From positions 682,001 through 746,000 of the forward strand of contig OW051470.1 of assembly GCA_932521025.1 (NCBI GenBank): DNA of 64,000 nt, read 5' to 3'. The DNA is from Oscheius onirici. Taxonomy: Eukaryota > Nematoda > Chromadorea > Rhabditida > Rhabditidae. Under the pieces are notes generated by a model that worked only from the letters and a program-made list of their open reading frames with translations, was not told the origin of the DNA and did no database searches. Positions 1 through 10,765 of this stretch are shown here, one piece after another. Both the position numbers and the translations under genes were made by a program. How positions within the stretch are numbered: position 1 is the first letter of the stretch; each line of letters opens with the position of its first letter.

Positions 1-140
1 CTGTCTCTGTACTTTCAGTCCTTCCAGATTATCTTTTTGCTTCGTGTACAGTATTTACTCTCACCTATTAATTGATCTGGAGAGGGATCAAATAGCAAAC
101 TGTTAACTGTTACGTTTTGAAAAGGACAAAACTAAGTCAC

Positions 141-600
141 TTAGCCCCGGAGGGGCGTAGCACAGGGACAGGGACAGCTAATAATCAGCTTCCCATTTTT
201 ATCAAACAGCTCCATCTTGAATCAATTGTTCGTAGTGTCTAGAGGACTGTGTCCCTTGACTTCAATTATCTGTTTAGTATGCTCCTTACTGTGAATAGCA
301 TCGACAAATTTATCAACTTTGTTGGTCCAGACTTTCTTCTGAAACTTTTCTCTGACTCTCTGACTCTATGCTCTTATGACTCTCCCTCACCTTTCTCACA
401 GCACAGAGAATCGATTCCGGTTTGTCAGAATTTTTAAAATCCACGCGCAGATGAATTTGGACATCCTTTTCTGGAACATCCTCAACAACAAGACTATTCT
501 CAAAATTGATGATCAAACTGTCGCTAGGCTTGCCATTTGCGACGAACTTGACAGCATAGACATCTCCAACTTTGATGCCATGTTCAATGCTGACAGACAT
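141..600 (-). pseudogene. galectin-like gene copy, interrupted by TGA
   Basis: Two minus-strand exons can be read. Exon 1 (600 to 391) starts with ATG and gives 70 codons, ending in AAG before GTGAGG. It reads VGDVYAVKF, then SLIINFEN and QIHLRVDF..ILCAVRK, the strand pattern of a galectin carbohydrate-recognition domain (a strand near the start, LH..VRF, then a VVRNS-like end). After TTTCAG, exon 2 (338 to 141) is in phase and reads KVW, then QIIEVKG and FKMELFDKNGK, again galectin-like. An in-frame TGA sits at 224-222 just before FKMEL, and a TAA ends the frame at 143. Galectins bind beta-galactosides; function here is inferred only from this weak fold-level similarity. The stop makes this a likely pseudogene, unless the sequence is wrong there. 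A further minus-strand fragment near 700-800 (NNFQFNGQTLSNTLWETE) may be an upstream exon. Confidence 0.5.
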
Positions 601-1128
601 GCGTGCAGTCTCATATCACCCCTTTTTTTTCAATTATATACTTTACCTGTGCAGTAGTAAAGAGAGAGAGAGAAAAAGAGCCACATTTTTACACAGTTCT
701 TAGGCCGGAGACTGACCAGATTCCTTCTTTCAGTTTCCCACAGAGTATTTGAGAGAGTCTGCCCATTGAACTGGAAGTTGTTCCTGTGATCAGACTCTCC
801 CACAATGGAGGACTCGTCCCCATCTCTCTGTCTCGACAGTACAGGACGATGTGGCTAGTATTTCTTCCCTTTGCAGGCGTCCATGTGACCTTTTACCGAA
901 ATTATAGTAATCTCATACAGGCGGATATGTATTGGTCACTGGACTAGCTAGTACTAGCTGAAGCGGTAGAATCACAGTGTCTGTACAAAAAAAGCCCTCT
1001 TGAAGTAGAAAGATGAATGATTCATCGGAGAGAAGCAAAGAGCGCCTAATCCTGGTCGCAGAACACTCGCTTTCTCTTTTACATACAAACTGGTTGTTCA
1101 TCTTGGATCAAAGGGTCACGGTAGTGGT
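601..1128. other. intergenic stretch, possible galectin-like exon on minus strand
   Basis: No complete gene is visible. The minus strand around 705-800 reads NNFQFNGQTLSNTLWETE before a GT-like site and could be an exon of the broken galectin-like gene to the left, but its acceptor is unclear. A short AG-rich run lies at 660-680. The rest shows nothing I can assign. Confidence 0.25.
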
Positions 1129-1959
1129 ATGCTGCTTCTTCTGAACATGGCCTTCTTGTTTGAACCCGTGTTGTCCTGTGCGTCTACTGCTTCAGCTGGT
1201 AATCCAGTGACTACCAGTACTGAGGGTCCTACAACGACGACCACAGGTGAGTGGAACGAAGTTGCTGTTTCTGACTCTTTCCCTTTGTCTCTCTGTCTCT
1301 TTGTCTCTATGACTCTCTCCCTCTCAGACTCTCGAACTCTCTGGCTCTCTGTGACTCTCTGACTCTCTGATTTTCTGACTCTCTCAGTCACTCAGTTTCT
1401 ATTACCGTAACCTTCCAGAACCCAGTACCAGTACCACTTCCACATCAACGACAACTTCCACAACCACCACAACAACCACCACCCGTCAGTTCCGTCCTAT
1501 TTTCTACAGTAATCCAATATTCAGCGACCTGTCCTGGCGGCTGGACCCAATTTCAAGATACCTGTTACCAATTCTCCAATACCATGGCTAATTTCGATAC
1601 AGCTCTCATGAACTGTCGAGCGATGGGAGCGACTTTGGTCTCCATCCACAGTCAGGCGGAAAATGACTTTATTAGCAGTGAGTCAATGATGAGAGTCAAA
1701 ACTCTGTTTAGACCTCGTCATGATGCAAGAAATCTGGATTGGAGCGATTAGGACATGTCCAACTCCACTGGATAATGCCTGTATCATCAACGTCGATGGA
1801 ACGCCACTGGATTATACAAATTTTATAGCTGGAGATCCAAACAATAGTTTTGGAAACGAGTTTTGCATAGAGATGAACTTTCAAACTAATGTGGGAGTTT
1901 GGAATGATCGAGATTGTTCTTTTCAGTTTTTCTACGTATGTGAAAGGCCACTGGAATAA
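1129..1959 (+). CDS. C-type lectin domain protein 1 (secreted)
   Basis: Four exons are supported by splice signals and phase: 1129-1246, 1419-1484, 1525-1677 and 1712-1959. The start MLLLLNMAFLFEPVLSCAS is a signal peptide, so the product is probably secreted. A Thr/Ser-rich mucin-like linker follows (exon 1 end and all of exon 2). The C-type lectin domain begins at TCPGGWTQF, continues through the helix-1 region NFDTALMNCRAMGATLVSIH and SQAEN, then IWIGAIRTCP, and ends at WNDRDC...FFYVCERP. All the expected cysteines and the W-N-D Ca-binding-loop residues are visible. Nematode C-type lectins of this sort (clec family) bind carbohydrate and are often induced by pathogens; that role is family knowledge, not shown here. 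It is a tandem paralogue of the next gene, with the same exon structure. I cannot assign a specific clec number. Confidence 0.88.
1258..1395. repeat. GACTCTCT-type simple repeat
   Basis: Intron 1 of the lectin gene is filled with imperfect repeats of ctctgactctctg. The same low-complexity sequence recurs all over the window (for example 12067-12470, 13800-13880, 15545-15690 and 50040-50145), mostly in introns and intergenic DNA. Confidence 0.8.
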
Positions 1960-2057
1960 AGTCTTTAGTCTTTAACCAGAGCTAATCCTCGGTGCGGAAC
2001 ACTGGTTTTCCTCGGGGGGATCTTCTTTGCTATGGATCAAAGGGTCACTTTAGTTAT

Positions 2058-2773
2058 ATGCTCCTCCTTCTGAGATTCGTCTTCTTGTTCGAAAAGGGCT
2101 TGTCCTGTGCATCTACTGCGTCAGCTAGTAGTCCTGTGACTACCAGTACTCAGAGTCCTACCACTACTACTACGGGTAAGTCAGTCAGTCAATCAGTCAG
2201 TCAGTCTCTTATTCTCAAGTACCGTAACCTTCCAGTACCCACCACCAGTACCACTTCTACAACAACGACGACAACACCTTCCACTACTACCACAACAACC
2301 ACAACCCGTAAGTACTGCCCTTTCCCTATAGTAATTCGTCTTCAGCTACATGTCCAAACGGCTGGACCCAGTTTGGAGAAAACTGCTTTTTACCCGGAAC
2401 CACCATGGTCGACTTCAACACTGCTCTGATGAACTGCCGAGCGATGGGAGCCACTTTGGCCTCGATCCATAGTCAGGCGGAGAATGACTTTGTTAGCAGT
2501 ACGTCATCATTAAGTTCCCAAAAACTGTGTAAAGATCTGCTCGCTGGACAGCGAGGATGGCTTGGAGGTATTCGAAGCTGTCCAACAGCCGCCACCGACA
2601 CCTGTTTTATCAACATCGATGGAACAACTTTCGACTACTCAAATTGGAACGCAGTGAATCCGGACAATTCTAACGGAAGCGAGAATTGTGTAATGATCTT
2701 GGAAGGAGGGTTCTGGAACGATTTTGCTTGTTCTACTCCGCTTTTGTATGTGTGTGAGCGGCCGCTAACATGA
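2058..2773 (+). CDS. C-type lectin domain protein 2 (secreted)
   Basis: This gene has the same four-exon plan as its left neighbour: 2058-2175, 2236-2307, 2346-2498 and 2535-2773. It begins MLLLLRFVFLFEKGLSCAS, a signal peptide, followed by a long Thr-rich linker encoded by the ends of exons 1 and 2. The lectin domain runs from TCPNGWTQFGENCF through FNTALMNCRAMGATLASIH, QRGWLGGIRSCP and NWNAVNPDNSNGSENC to WNDFAC...LYVCERPLT. The W-N-D motif and paired cysteines are intact. The last intron ends in TAAAG, not TTTCAG, a weak acceptor that nonetheless keeps the frame and conserved spacing. The strong similarity of both exons and linker to gene 1 shows a tandem duplication. The expected function is secreted carbohydrate recognition. 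Confidence 0.88.
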
Positions 2774-3691
2774 ATTTCATGACACTGGAGCGTGAAAACT
2801 TTCCCGGAAGAATTAATCCTTCGAAAACGTGCGAGGATTAGTCAGCGATGGTCAAGGAGTGAAACTGTGACCGTATAAGCTAATCCGGTTCAAAAGATGG
2901 ACTGAGGCGAAGAGACTGAGTGGGAGAGTCAGGTACCTAGTTACAGAGTCAGGCAGTCAGAGAGTCGGAGAATCAGAGTCAGAGACTGTAGATGAAGCAA
3001 GAGTCAAAGAGACAGTATGAAATAATCTTTCTTGACCCCTGATACCCCCATCATGGGCTTTTTCACTGCGCATGCCAAAACTTCATGCGACTAAAACTGG
3101 CGGTAAGAAACAAAGCCATATGATGTTCTCCAATCGGATAGCACTTTACAAGCTGTTTTCAATGCCGTCGGAAAATCGAAGTTATCTCAAACGGTGTCAG
3201 GTATTGGTTATAGACACAGTGGGAAAGGGCACATCCTAACTACGGTCACGGAGATATAGAGCTTTCAAAACGCCCATTTTTGGCAAAAATGGACCAACTG
3301 GGGACAACTTAAACTTTTGAACCACAAAATTAACGATTTATCTACGCGACGCTAAATTCAAGAATTGATTTTCCAATTTTGCAATGTTCTGCAAAGTTGT
3401 AGCCTTTGATTTGTTCTACAACTTTGTTTGGAAATCGAGCCTTAACTATGAAAAACAGGCTCAGAGGAGCCGAAACTATCAGATCTCTACCTAACAATAT
3501 GTTTTGCGATAACATTTGATCCATGTGAGCTAGAGAGTCAGAGAGATCGACAATCAGACAGAACTAGAGAATCATAGAGTCAGAGACTCATAGATGCAGC
3601 GAGAGTCAGGGAGGCAGTACCCATTGAGAAGGAGAAAACCGGTCGGGAACCTTTAATCTACGTTTTTTGAAGCTTATACTATCTACTTCGT
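2774..3691. other. intergenic, simple repeats and one foldback element
   Basis: Short agagtcag-type repeats occur at 2900-3000 and 3525-3610. A foldback element with caaagttgtag/ctacaactttg arms is centred near 3410. I see no coding exon. Confidence 0.5.
3392..3427. repeat. foldback element, caaagttgtag family, copy 1
   Basis: The inverted arms gcaaagttgtag and ctacaactttg are separated by about 13 bases. Similar hairpins with related flanks occur at 34705-34758, 59445-59485 and 61001-61036, so this is a dispersed family. Confidence 0.6.
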
Positions 3692-3985
3692 TTACAACGT
3701 GGCCAGACTGTCCTTGGCCACCAGTCTATCGTCTTTCTTCGCAACAACTGCCGTCTCACCATTTTCCAGCGGCACCTTCTGACTCTTCTCCAGGAAATTT
3801 CTCAAGTCCTGAGCCAACTTCAAAGCTGGTTCCCTCTTCGGACCGTCAACCTTCTCCAAGCGACTAATCTCCGTCAGGATTGCAGCTTTGGCCAGTTCTT
3901 CTGGACTCTTGGCCTTGGTGTCCAACTGCATCCAGAACTTTTTCAGTTTCTCCTCAAGTACGGAGTGTCGCCAGTTTGCTTTCAT
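3692..3985 (-). CDS. small lysine/leucine-rich hypothetical protein
   Basis: An uninterrupted 97-codon frame runs from ATG at 3985 to a stop at 3692. It begins MKANWRHSVLEEKLKKFWMQ, has a charged middle (SPEELAKAAILTEISRLEKV) and ends KDSLATL. The composition is protein-like: helical and amphipathic, with no low-complexity DNA signature. No opposite-strand gene explains it, because the neighbouring plus-strand gene starts only at 4029. I do not recognise the family. It could be a complete single-exon gene, or the last exon of a longer minus-strand gene whose acceptor lies just upstream. The 44-base gap to the divergent galectin-like gene would make a very tight bidirectional promoter. Confidence 0.4.
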   Translation of the reverse strand: MKANWRHSVLEEKLKKFWMQLDTKAKSPEELAKAAILTEISRLEKVDGPKREPALKLAQDLRNFLEKSQKVPLENGETAVVAKKDDRLVAKDSLATL

Positions 3986-4028
3986 TCCTCAACGTAGGAT
4001 CAGTGATTGCATTAAAGATTCGACGGAA

Positions 4029-4601
4029 ATGTTGACGGCTCAGGCACTCAGAGTTATGGGAGAATTTCAAAATAATACACTAGATATGGGAAAGTATGGA
4101 AGGTGAGTCCCTGTCCCTGTCCCTGTCTCATCCCATTTTTCAGCTACCACCCTCTCCCCTTCCAAAGACCCCTCTCCGGAATCGTCACCGGTCATCAAAT
4201 TGTGATTTCCGGACTCTGTGAAGCAGCCGACGCCAATTTCAACGTTGAGATCTATGGAGACAAAGGACAGATAATCGTCAGCTTCCAGTACACTGCCGTC
4301 GCTGGCCAAGACACCGTACTGGAAATTTACGTTACTTGGCAAAGGACCCATGTGAAGGCCAATTGGGTCGAGCTGTTGCCGGATCACGTCTTCATCAGTA
4401 CTGTCCAGTACCACCACTACAATGAGCAGCACGGATTCCAGCTGCCCTTTCGTATGTTTGTTAGATAGGAGAGGGTTGACAGTCATTTGGCCTCCTTCGA
4501 TATCATCAGAGAAAGCATTGTATCGCGTCTCTGCCGCTGCTTTTTTGAACGGGACGGTTGGCAAGGCGATGACCAGATTGTACCGGAGACCTCATCTTTG
4601 A
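4029..4601 (+). CDS. galectin-like protein
   Basis: Three exons fit in phase: 4029-4102 (ATG MLTAQALRVMGEFQ), 4144-4451 and 4510-4601, giving about 157 residues. Exon 2 opens with YHPLPFQRPLSG, then IVTGHQIVISG, FNVEIYGDKGQ and IIVSFQY. This matches the first half of a galectin domain (P-pl.G...G..i.i.G, f.v.l....i..hF). The canonical heparin/galactose-binding HFNPR motif is not preserved, so sugar binding is doubtful. The end (KALYRVSAAAFLNGTVGKAM) is poorly galectin-like and the final exon is the least certain part. The opposite strand also has an open frame here (4067-4564), but it lacks splice signals and family motifs. Related galectin-like copies at 141-600 and 6936-8431 support a local family. 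Confidence 0.5.
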
Positions 4602-4793
4602 GACAGAGAAACAGGAACAGACCTTGTCAAAAATCTTTTTCCGTAGTTCGTTTCCCGATAGTTCAAAAATTACAACTTTGCGCTTTTCTTTCACAACTAT
4701 CGATTTTTTTTTCCATTGTTTTTTTAAAGCTAATTGTCGCTTTTGCTATGCCATACACGAAATTCACTGACAAGGAAAGTCTCTTCTTTTAGA

Positions 4794-6676
4794 ATGACTG
4801 TCCCCTTGTACAACTTGGAACCCTCCCACTTCTACAAAGTCCTAAAGCAGGTTAGTTTTTTTTTCACTGCCTTCATTTAGTTTTTTTTCAGATGACCCAA
4901 CTCTCGTTTGAAAACGTTCAAAAAACCAGTAGTGGGATCCAATCGGCATTAGAAGACAGCCCCTCTTTCAGAAGAGTGGCCCCGAAGGGTGATTCTCTCG
5001 TCATTAAAATTTCGGTAACTTTTTTATAAAGACCTCATGATCTTTCCGTCTCTTCAGACATCTGCCAAGAAGACTTTGTACTTTGTTGAATCCTTGATTC
5101 CTTCGGGTGAGAAGAGCGGGAAGAGACAAAACAGACATGTGGAGGCTTTTCGCTACTACTATTTCACTCACATCAAACTGATAATCGACGGTAAGAGTTC
5201 TGTCTCTTTGTTTCCTTGTCATTCTGACTCGCGGACTGTGTCCCTGTGTCCCTCTGTCAGACCAATTTATATTTCAGCCGACCCTCAACTTTCCTTCCTC
5301 GACTCTCTCCTCACTTCGCTAACTACTAACAGAATTACTTGCAAGTACCTAAGCGTGTTTGAATTGACCCAGCAGTCAGTCGACTACACTGATCTGTGTA
5401 TCAGTCTCTCAGCTGAACATTTTAGATTCCGTTTTACCGGAACTCTCTCGTCTATCCCTCTGAGGCCATTGTCTTCGGTAAGATTGTCCTCTTCGGAATT
5501 CATGCTTTCAGATCTCCGTTCACCTTACAATCGACCTGCCCCATCTTGAGGCAGCCCTCGAAAATACGATTGGAAAGTTCAAAAACATCTACATTAAACT
5601 ATCTCGTCCTCATTTTCGGACAGGCTTTGGTGTTGCAGATGTTGAGAATGCGATGGCTTCAGCTTTGAACGTAAGTTCCCTCCAGAAGCCTTTCCAAGCC
5701 TCGGGACTTATTCCATCGGATTCAGCGTAAAATTTTACCCCTAGAGGTTTTCTGGAAGCCTCAGTCTCTACCGAAAAGTCCATACAGCACTTTCGACTCC
5801 CCGGTCACGGACGTTTCGTGTCGTCATCCACCATGGCGTTAGTACCCCAACTTTTGACACTCGTCAGTAATGGTACTCCTTGGCTGGAACTAAATGCCTT
5901 GGAGATGCTTTAAGCAGGTTCCTCAGCGTTGCTTTCACTTTGGAGCGAGGAGGGCCCATCTTTTAAGGGTATCGCTTGCGTACCACACCAAACCCACAGG
6001 ACATGCCTTTTGATCCGGCTTTAACTCATTGACGTAGGCAGATAGCTTGCGCACTTTTGCTTAAAGCTTAGCCACATTCAGAAAGTGATGCGAGTTCTTG
6101 AACTTGCGGTGCACTTACAACTTTTTGGATGGCCTCTCTCATGGGAGCAACAATACTTTTAAAAACGATCATGTCTTCGTATCTGTCTCTATGTTCTTCT
6201 GTCTGTTTCTCTCTCTCTCTCTGACTCTGCCCCTCTGTGGCCAAGCAGCTCTCGGAGTTTTGAATTCTCGTCCCCGTCAACTGATCTTTTTTCCATTTCA
6301 GATGCTCCAGTCAACTGCCACCAGGGAAAACTTTTCTCACTTCCGTTTGGTCTATTCTGCAGAGTGCGGAGCCTATCTCCCTTCCGACAGAATACTCAGC
6401 ATGTTGAAGAAAACAAACGCCATAACTGCTCACGTGAACGAGACGACCTACTGGCGGTATAACCACTCAGTTCCAGTGGCCAGTCTTTGGGACTGTGAGA
6501 AGGAAGATCTCTATCAGGGACAGCAGACGGAAATGGATCTGTTCACTCGGAACATTGAACTCGTTGGTGTCATTGAAATTGATGAGGGTCTCAGGGAATA
6601 CAGTATGGAGATGAATGTCGGCAACAGGAAACTCAGGAACGCCGCTATGAAATACTGGGATTTTACTGAAAAATAA
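4794..6676 (+). CDS. F-box/FTH-like hypothetical protein
   Basis: An acceptor-like TTTTAG directly precedes ATG 4794, as expected for spliced-leader addition. Exons 4794-4850, 4892-5014, 5058-5190, 5278-5510 and 5512-5664 follow with good signals and phase. The next exon probably starts at 5745 after a GTAAGT...CTAG intron. A last exon at 6301-6676 ends in a stop. The N-terminus (NLEPSHFYKVLKQM then QLSFENVQKTSSGIQ) has the hydrophobic spacing of an F-box. The middle (KLIIDDPQLSFLDSLLTSL, ITCKYLSVFELTQQ) looks like the FTH/DUF38 region that follows F-boxes in nematodes. Such proteins recruit substrates to Skp1-cullin ligases, which is inference here. The stretch 5865-6300 is unresolved: no single frame passes through it cleanly, so the locus may be two genes or partly degenerate. 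Confidence 0.4.
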
Positions 6677-6935
6677 AATGTTCTACCGGGCATCCTTAAC
6701 TGTGAACTTTTGAATATTTTAGTCCTGTTTTCGAATCTTGTAGGTCACAAGTGTGAGTCTTTGGATCTCTGTCCCAGTTTGTCTGTAAGTCTGATGCCAA
6801 TTTTCCCAGTCTCACCCCCAATTGTGGCTTCTCTCGTCTCCCTCACTTTTAACAGTCCCCAGTCAAGATACTGTTCCTGACAATGATCGTAAATGTTCTC
6901 CTTCTGCTCTTTTTTCCCTTCTGATCTCTCATCAG

Positions 6936-8431
6936 TCCATTTCAAGGTCGGAGCAGACACTGTGAAGGATATCCACCTAAAAGTTGGAAACGTTTATCAG
7001 GTCTCTGGACGACTAAATGATCCAGACTGGCACGGAAATCCAGAGACTAACAATACTTGAAGAATTAGCATTGTCATTGACGAAAATAACATTCTATTCC
7101 ATCTCAAACAGTACATGCTGAATGCCTTTGACAGAAACTATACGCTGTGTGCTGCCATGACGGTAAGATGTTCCTGTTACTGTTACTGTCATCACTGTCC
7201 CTCTATCTCAGTAGAATGTTCCTAGACTACAGTAGGACCTGCTCCCAGACTGTTAATGTTCCACTGTTTTCCCATCCCACACCCCCCCCCCCATGACTAT
7301 CACATAAACTGTCTCTCGATTTCCAGACCCTCATCCACTAGCTCTAGACCATGCTCTGATCTGAATTCTTCTGATCTGAATTCTTGTCCCACTGGTCGGT
7401 TCTCTTAACTCTCTAACCAAAGTCCCATTCTAGACTACGGCATGTGAAAAGTTTGATCGGGAAGTCCAGTTGACACTTTGTTAAAGGCAACGTAGACAAG
7501 TCTGGATTTTGGGGCAGTGACGAAGCGAACGTTATTAAATTTTCTTTAATCATCGATGAGAAGAATTACCCCTTACATCTCAAGCACTATATGAGGCCTT
7601 TGAATGCCAAGAGATATGTTCTCTGTGCTGAGAATAAGGTGAGGTCTCCCTGTCTCCCTGTCCCCCTCTCTCACCACTTCCTTTCAGAACAGTGTCTGGA
7701 AAGACGCAGGCCGAAGTTTTGATGAAGTCCTGAATCCTGGAGAATTTGGTATATCAGGTACCCAAACACGTTCTCAAAACTTGCCTATCTTTCCAGAATC
7801 GGTCAGTATGGCGTAGAGATCTTTGATGCCCAGGAAATGAAGCCCTTCAGGAGCAACTGTGTCCACAGCGAGGCTGGTCTTGATGCAGTTCTCAAAGCCA
7901 CAAAGATTCGCTGTGAGGGAAAGTTGGAAATTAGCAAGTTTGCGCAAGTTGGCTGGCCAAATTCGCTGCCAGTCATCCGAACCTTCCGAGAGCACTACAA
8001 GCATGTGAACATCATGGGTCATGTGAAGCCGAATCCTGAACCGGAGACTTGGATCAAAATGATATATGCTGGGGATGGATCGAAAGAGGCTTTCGCTATT
8101 AAGATTCAGTATTATAATGAGACTCATACTGAGGTGAGCAGAGGGACAGCGTAACCCCGTCACTTTTAAGGCTTCAATCAGCTCATTCTACTTGCCACGC
8201 TTTTCTATGCCTCGAATCAAAAGTCCTACTGGACAGAATTCCAGTTCAAAAAAGGATTCGTCTTCCAGACTGAGACCAATCTGAACTCGAATCATGCCGA
8301 CGGAGAGAAGGCCATCAATTTCGGGTGCTGCAATCACGACTTCTGGAAGATTCCAGATGAACTGGTGATTCGAAAGCTTGACCATTGAAAGCAGCGGCAT
8401 CGAGATCTGGAACGTTGATCAGAAGGCCTGA
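6936..8431 (+). pseudogene. galectin-like gene, multiply disrupted
   Basis: At least five exon-like blocks carry galectin-like strands: 6936-7162 (VGNVYQVSGRLND, ISIVIDENN, YTLCAAM), about 7480-7639 (FWGSDEANVIKFSLIIDE, YVLCAENK), 7688-7748 (NSVWKDAGRSFDEVL), 7797-8132 (VNIMGHVKPNPEPETW, IKMIYAGDGSKEAFAIKIQY) and about 8180-8431 (LLATLFYASNQKSYWTEFQF, GFVFQTE). Introns between them have normal GT and CAG ends. Lesions are an in-frame TGA at 7058-7060, a +1 shift near 7482 where VKGNV continues in a new frame, a phase conflict near 7748/7797, and an extra T near 8383 that throws KLTIESSGIEIWNVD out of frame. An AATAAA follows the last stop at 8431. It reads as a recently dead two-domain galectin-like gene, though sequencing errors could explain single lesions. 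Confidence 0.6.
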
Positions 8432-8480
8432 ATAAAGTTGCAAAATTGTCTTCTTCCTCCGAAAAAAAGCAAAAAGATTT

Positions 8481-8552
8481 GATCTCGGGCGGGCTCGAAC
8501 CGCCGGCCTTCTGTGTGTTAGACAGATGTGATAACCACTACACCACGAGATC
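8481..8552 (-). tRNA. tRNA-Val (AAC)
   Basis: The minus strand folds into a full cloverleaf of 72 bases. The acceptor stem GATCTCG/CGAGATC is perfect, and the D arm contains TGGTGTAGTGGTTATCAC. The anticodon stem is TCTGT/ACAGA with loop CTAACAC, giving anticodon AAC. The T arm is GGCGGTTCGAGCCCGCC. No intron. Confidence 0.93.
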
Positions 8553-9925
8553 GCTGGGGGCCGAATGACGCGTCCAGGCTATGTTCACCCCCTTTCGCCG
8601 GCATGCCGGCACCGGCCAAGGCTCTCTCTCGCTCTTCCCCATTCCCTTTCTCCCCTCCGCTCTCTATCTTCCATCTCTCGGCCTCCTTTTTTCAAATTTC
8701 TCTTGGCGCCAAACATTTAAAAGTGAATATTTTCTTGCAAACAAGAGGAGATAATAGCTAGTCTCCGGTCATCAATTCTCCTCGTCCCGGCCTGCCGGGA
8801 ATAACAAGCCATAAATATTGCCATTTTACTGGATTTTTTTCTAGCTTCCACAGTCTTGTTTTTAAGCCTTTTTTTAAATGAATCCTTACTTAGAAGTATG
8901 AAAAAGAAATTAGCTGCAAAGAGGCGAAGAGCGGTCATGCGCAAGAGGGTACAAGCTCTTTTAGAAAGACCAGAGGTCAATTAGGGGAAGAATGCTTTTT
9001 GTTCTGGAAATTTCACAGTCTGTTTAAATTAACCAGATTGACTACCTACAATAACCAGAGAGATTGACTCTTACTGGAATCTAGAGAAGTTGACTAGTTT
9101 TCTTGACCACAGACTCTTTCTGTACCATAGAGTGGATCAGACTCTTGACTCTGGACGCAAAGATTGTCCTCCAGTCGACCATTAAACTTAACTATCTCTT
9201 TACCATTAAACTTAACTAAACAAGTATTTTTAGCATTATAGTTGACATACTTGTTATTTACTCTGTTCTGCTCAGTTCAGCTCATACTTTCTCTTTTCTT
9301 TGGTATCCAACAGTTTCTTGACTCATACCCTCTTCTCGACACCGTTTCTGGGCTTTTCACCCATACTCTCTGTACTGATTCTTTTGATTTACTACTGTAC
9401 TGAACTCTCCCTCTGTCTCTGACTCACTGTCTTTCTGTATCTTAGTCTCTTTGTTTCTCTGTCTCTGATTCTCTGTCTGCTCTCATTATCTCCCAAATTA
9501 ACTACTCTTCCCCATTAACTCTCTATCAGTTGCCAATGTCTCCTAAACCCCATGTGGCCTCGCTTTTTTATGGATTCGGAACGCTGGCGTGCAACTGGTG
9601 TTGGTTTTCGCCATTGTCGTCTCTCAGTCCGTGGGGCCACGTGACAAATAGTTAGCCTCTTGGCCCTCCCCCCAAACTACTCGTCTCTATCTCTTAAACG
9701 AATTGTTTACCCTCGAAGAAAGTGGTTTTGTGTGGCCATATTGCAGCAGCAAGATAGGCAAAAAGAGAACGCAGAGAGATAGATTATCGCCCGTTAGTCT
9801 TTGATCGAAAAGCGTGTGTAAACAATGACGGGAATTAGGTTGAAATTTGTTTTTTGAGAGGGAACAGAATCAAAAAAAATGAAAATTATAAACTTCCAGA
9901 AAGTTCCAAAAAAAGCAAAAAGACT

Positions 9926-9997
9926 AGGGGGCACCCGGATTTGAACCGGGGACCTCTCGATCTGCAGTCGAATGCTCTGCCACTGAGCTATACCCCC
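9926..9997 (-). tRNA. tRNA-Cys (GCA)
   Basis: The minus strand gives a 72-base cloverleaf beginning GGGGGTATAGCTCAGTGGCA, with anticodon loop CTGCAGA (anticodon GCA), T arm CCCCGGTTCAAATCCGGG and 3' end TGCCCCCT. It is a typical nematode tRNA-Cys without an intron. Confidence 0.95.
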
Positions 9998-10635
9998 AAC
10001 TGGACAAACCAGAAATCGCCGAAATGACCTTCACAGCGGCGATTGTGGCGAGAGAGACAGAGAGACCGAGTGGTCAAACAAATCGAGCTGGGAAGAGAAG
10101 GGGAACAATGTTATAATTTTGACTTAGGAAATGGGTCATTGGGTTCTGATCTGACTTTTTGCCAGGTCAGGCTTTTTTGGATCAGTTAGTTCAGTTGGCT
10201 TGTGTTATGGCGTACCAATGAGAACTGAAACTCTTTATGCTACCAGTTCTTCTCAAAGTTTCAGTTCAAGTCATTTTTGAACCATCCATATAGATTCAGT
10301 TTTTCAGACCGTTTTTTTTCTCCACCTACTCGTTGAACTCCCGATTTGTCTAAATTACCAATTGTACGTGAGCAATTGACACCTAATTGTTTCCTATTCA
10401 ATTATTTCGCTCCTGATTAAATTAGCACAACAATCTGCCTTTGAAATTTCGCAAAAGTGCACTGACTAGCTGAAGTCTGTTAAAAAATGCTACAGCAAGC
10501 CAAAGTTCTCTTCCCTCCTTTTGTACGCTGAAATTGAAATTTTGTCCACACACGTAAGGGTTCAGCGGGAATGAGATTTTTAGGTTACTGTAGCATTCTT
10601 TTTAACAGTAGTAGGTTGGTTCTTCCAGGTATATT

Positions 10636-10765
10636 TTTTTAGGATAAGCGCCCTATGGTACATCACATTGTTATATAATATCTACAGTACCCATCACATT
10701 ATTCCAAGTCGAAAGCTACAGTAATCCACGCTCATCACTAGTATGCCCTCTTATCCTAAAATTTT
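10636..10765. repeat. TTTAGGATAAG foldback element, copy 1
   Basis: The ends TTTTTAGGATAAG and CTTATCCTAAAA are inverted repeats, with about 100 bases between that include acagta..ctacagtaa motifs. The same termini flank 11341-11460, 18649-18763 and copies inside 49164-49520, so it is a dispersed MITE-like family. Confidence 0.65.

Noticed and set aside
4067-4564. 165-codon minus-strand frame opposite the galectin-like gene
   Set aside because: It lacks family motifs and splice support. The plus strand has consensus splice sites and a galectin-like start in the same place. Still the best alternative if the plus model proves wrong.
5727-5744. An 18-base GT...AG segment whose removal would keep a long frame open in the F-box-like gene, suggesting an ultra-short intron
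   Set aside because: A normal 80-base intron with a consensus GTAAGT donor at 5665 and the same CTAG acceptor explains the region and continues in phase with a plausible protein (SRTFRVVIHHG).
5939-6190. Two protein-like minus-strand segments (MIVFKSIVAPMREAIQKV; KLSAYVNELKPDQKACPVGL) that look like exons
   Set aside because: They cannot be joined in phase with any good acceptor and overlap the unresolved part of the plus-strand gene; too weak to list as a gene.
6745-6960. 71-codon minus-strand frame (ENIYDHCQEQYLDWGLLKVR)
   Set aside because: No splice context or family, and it overlaps the first exon of the broken galectin-like gene on the other strand.
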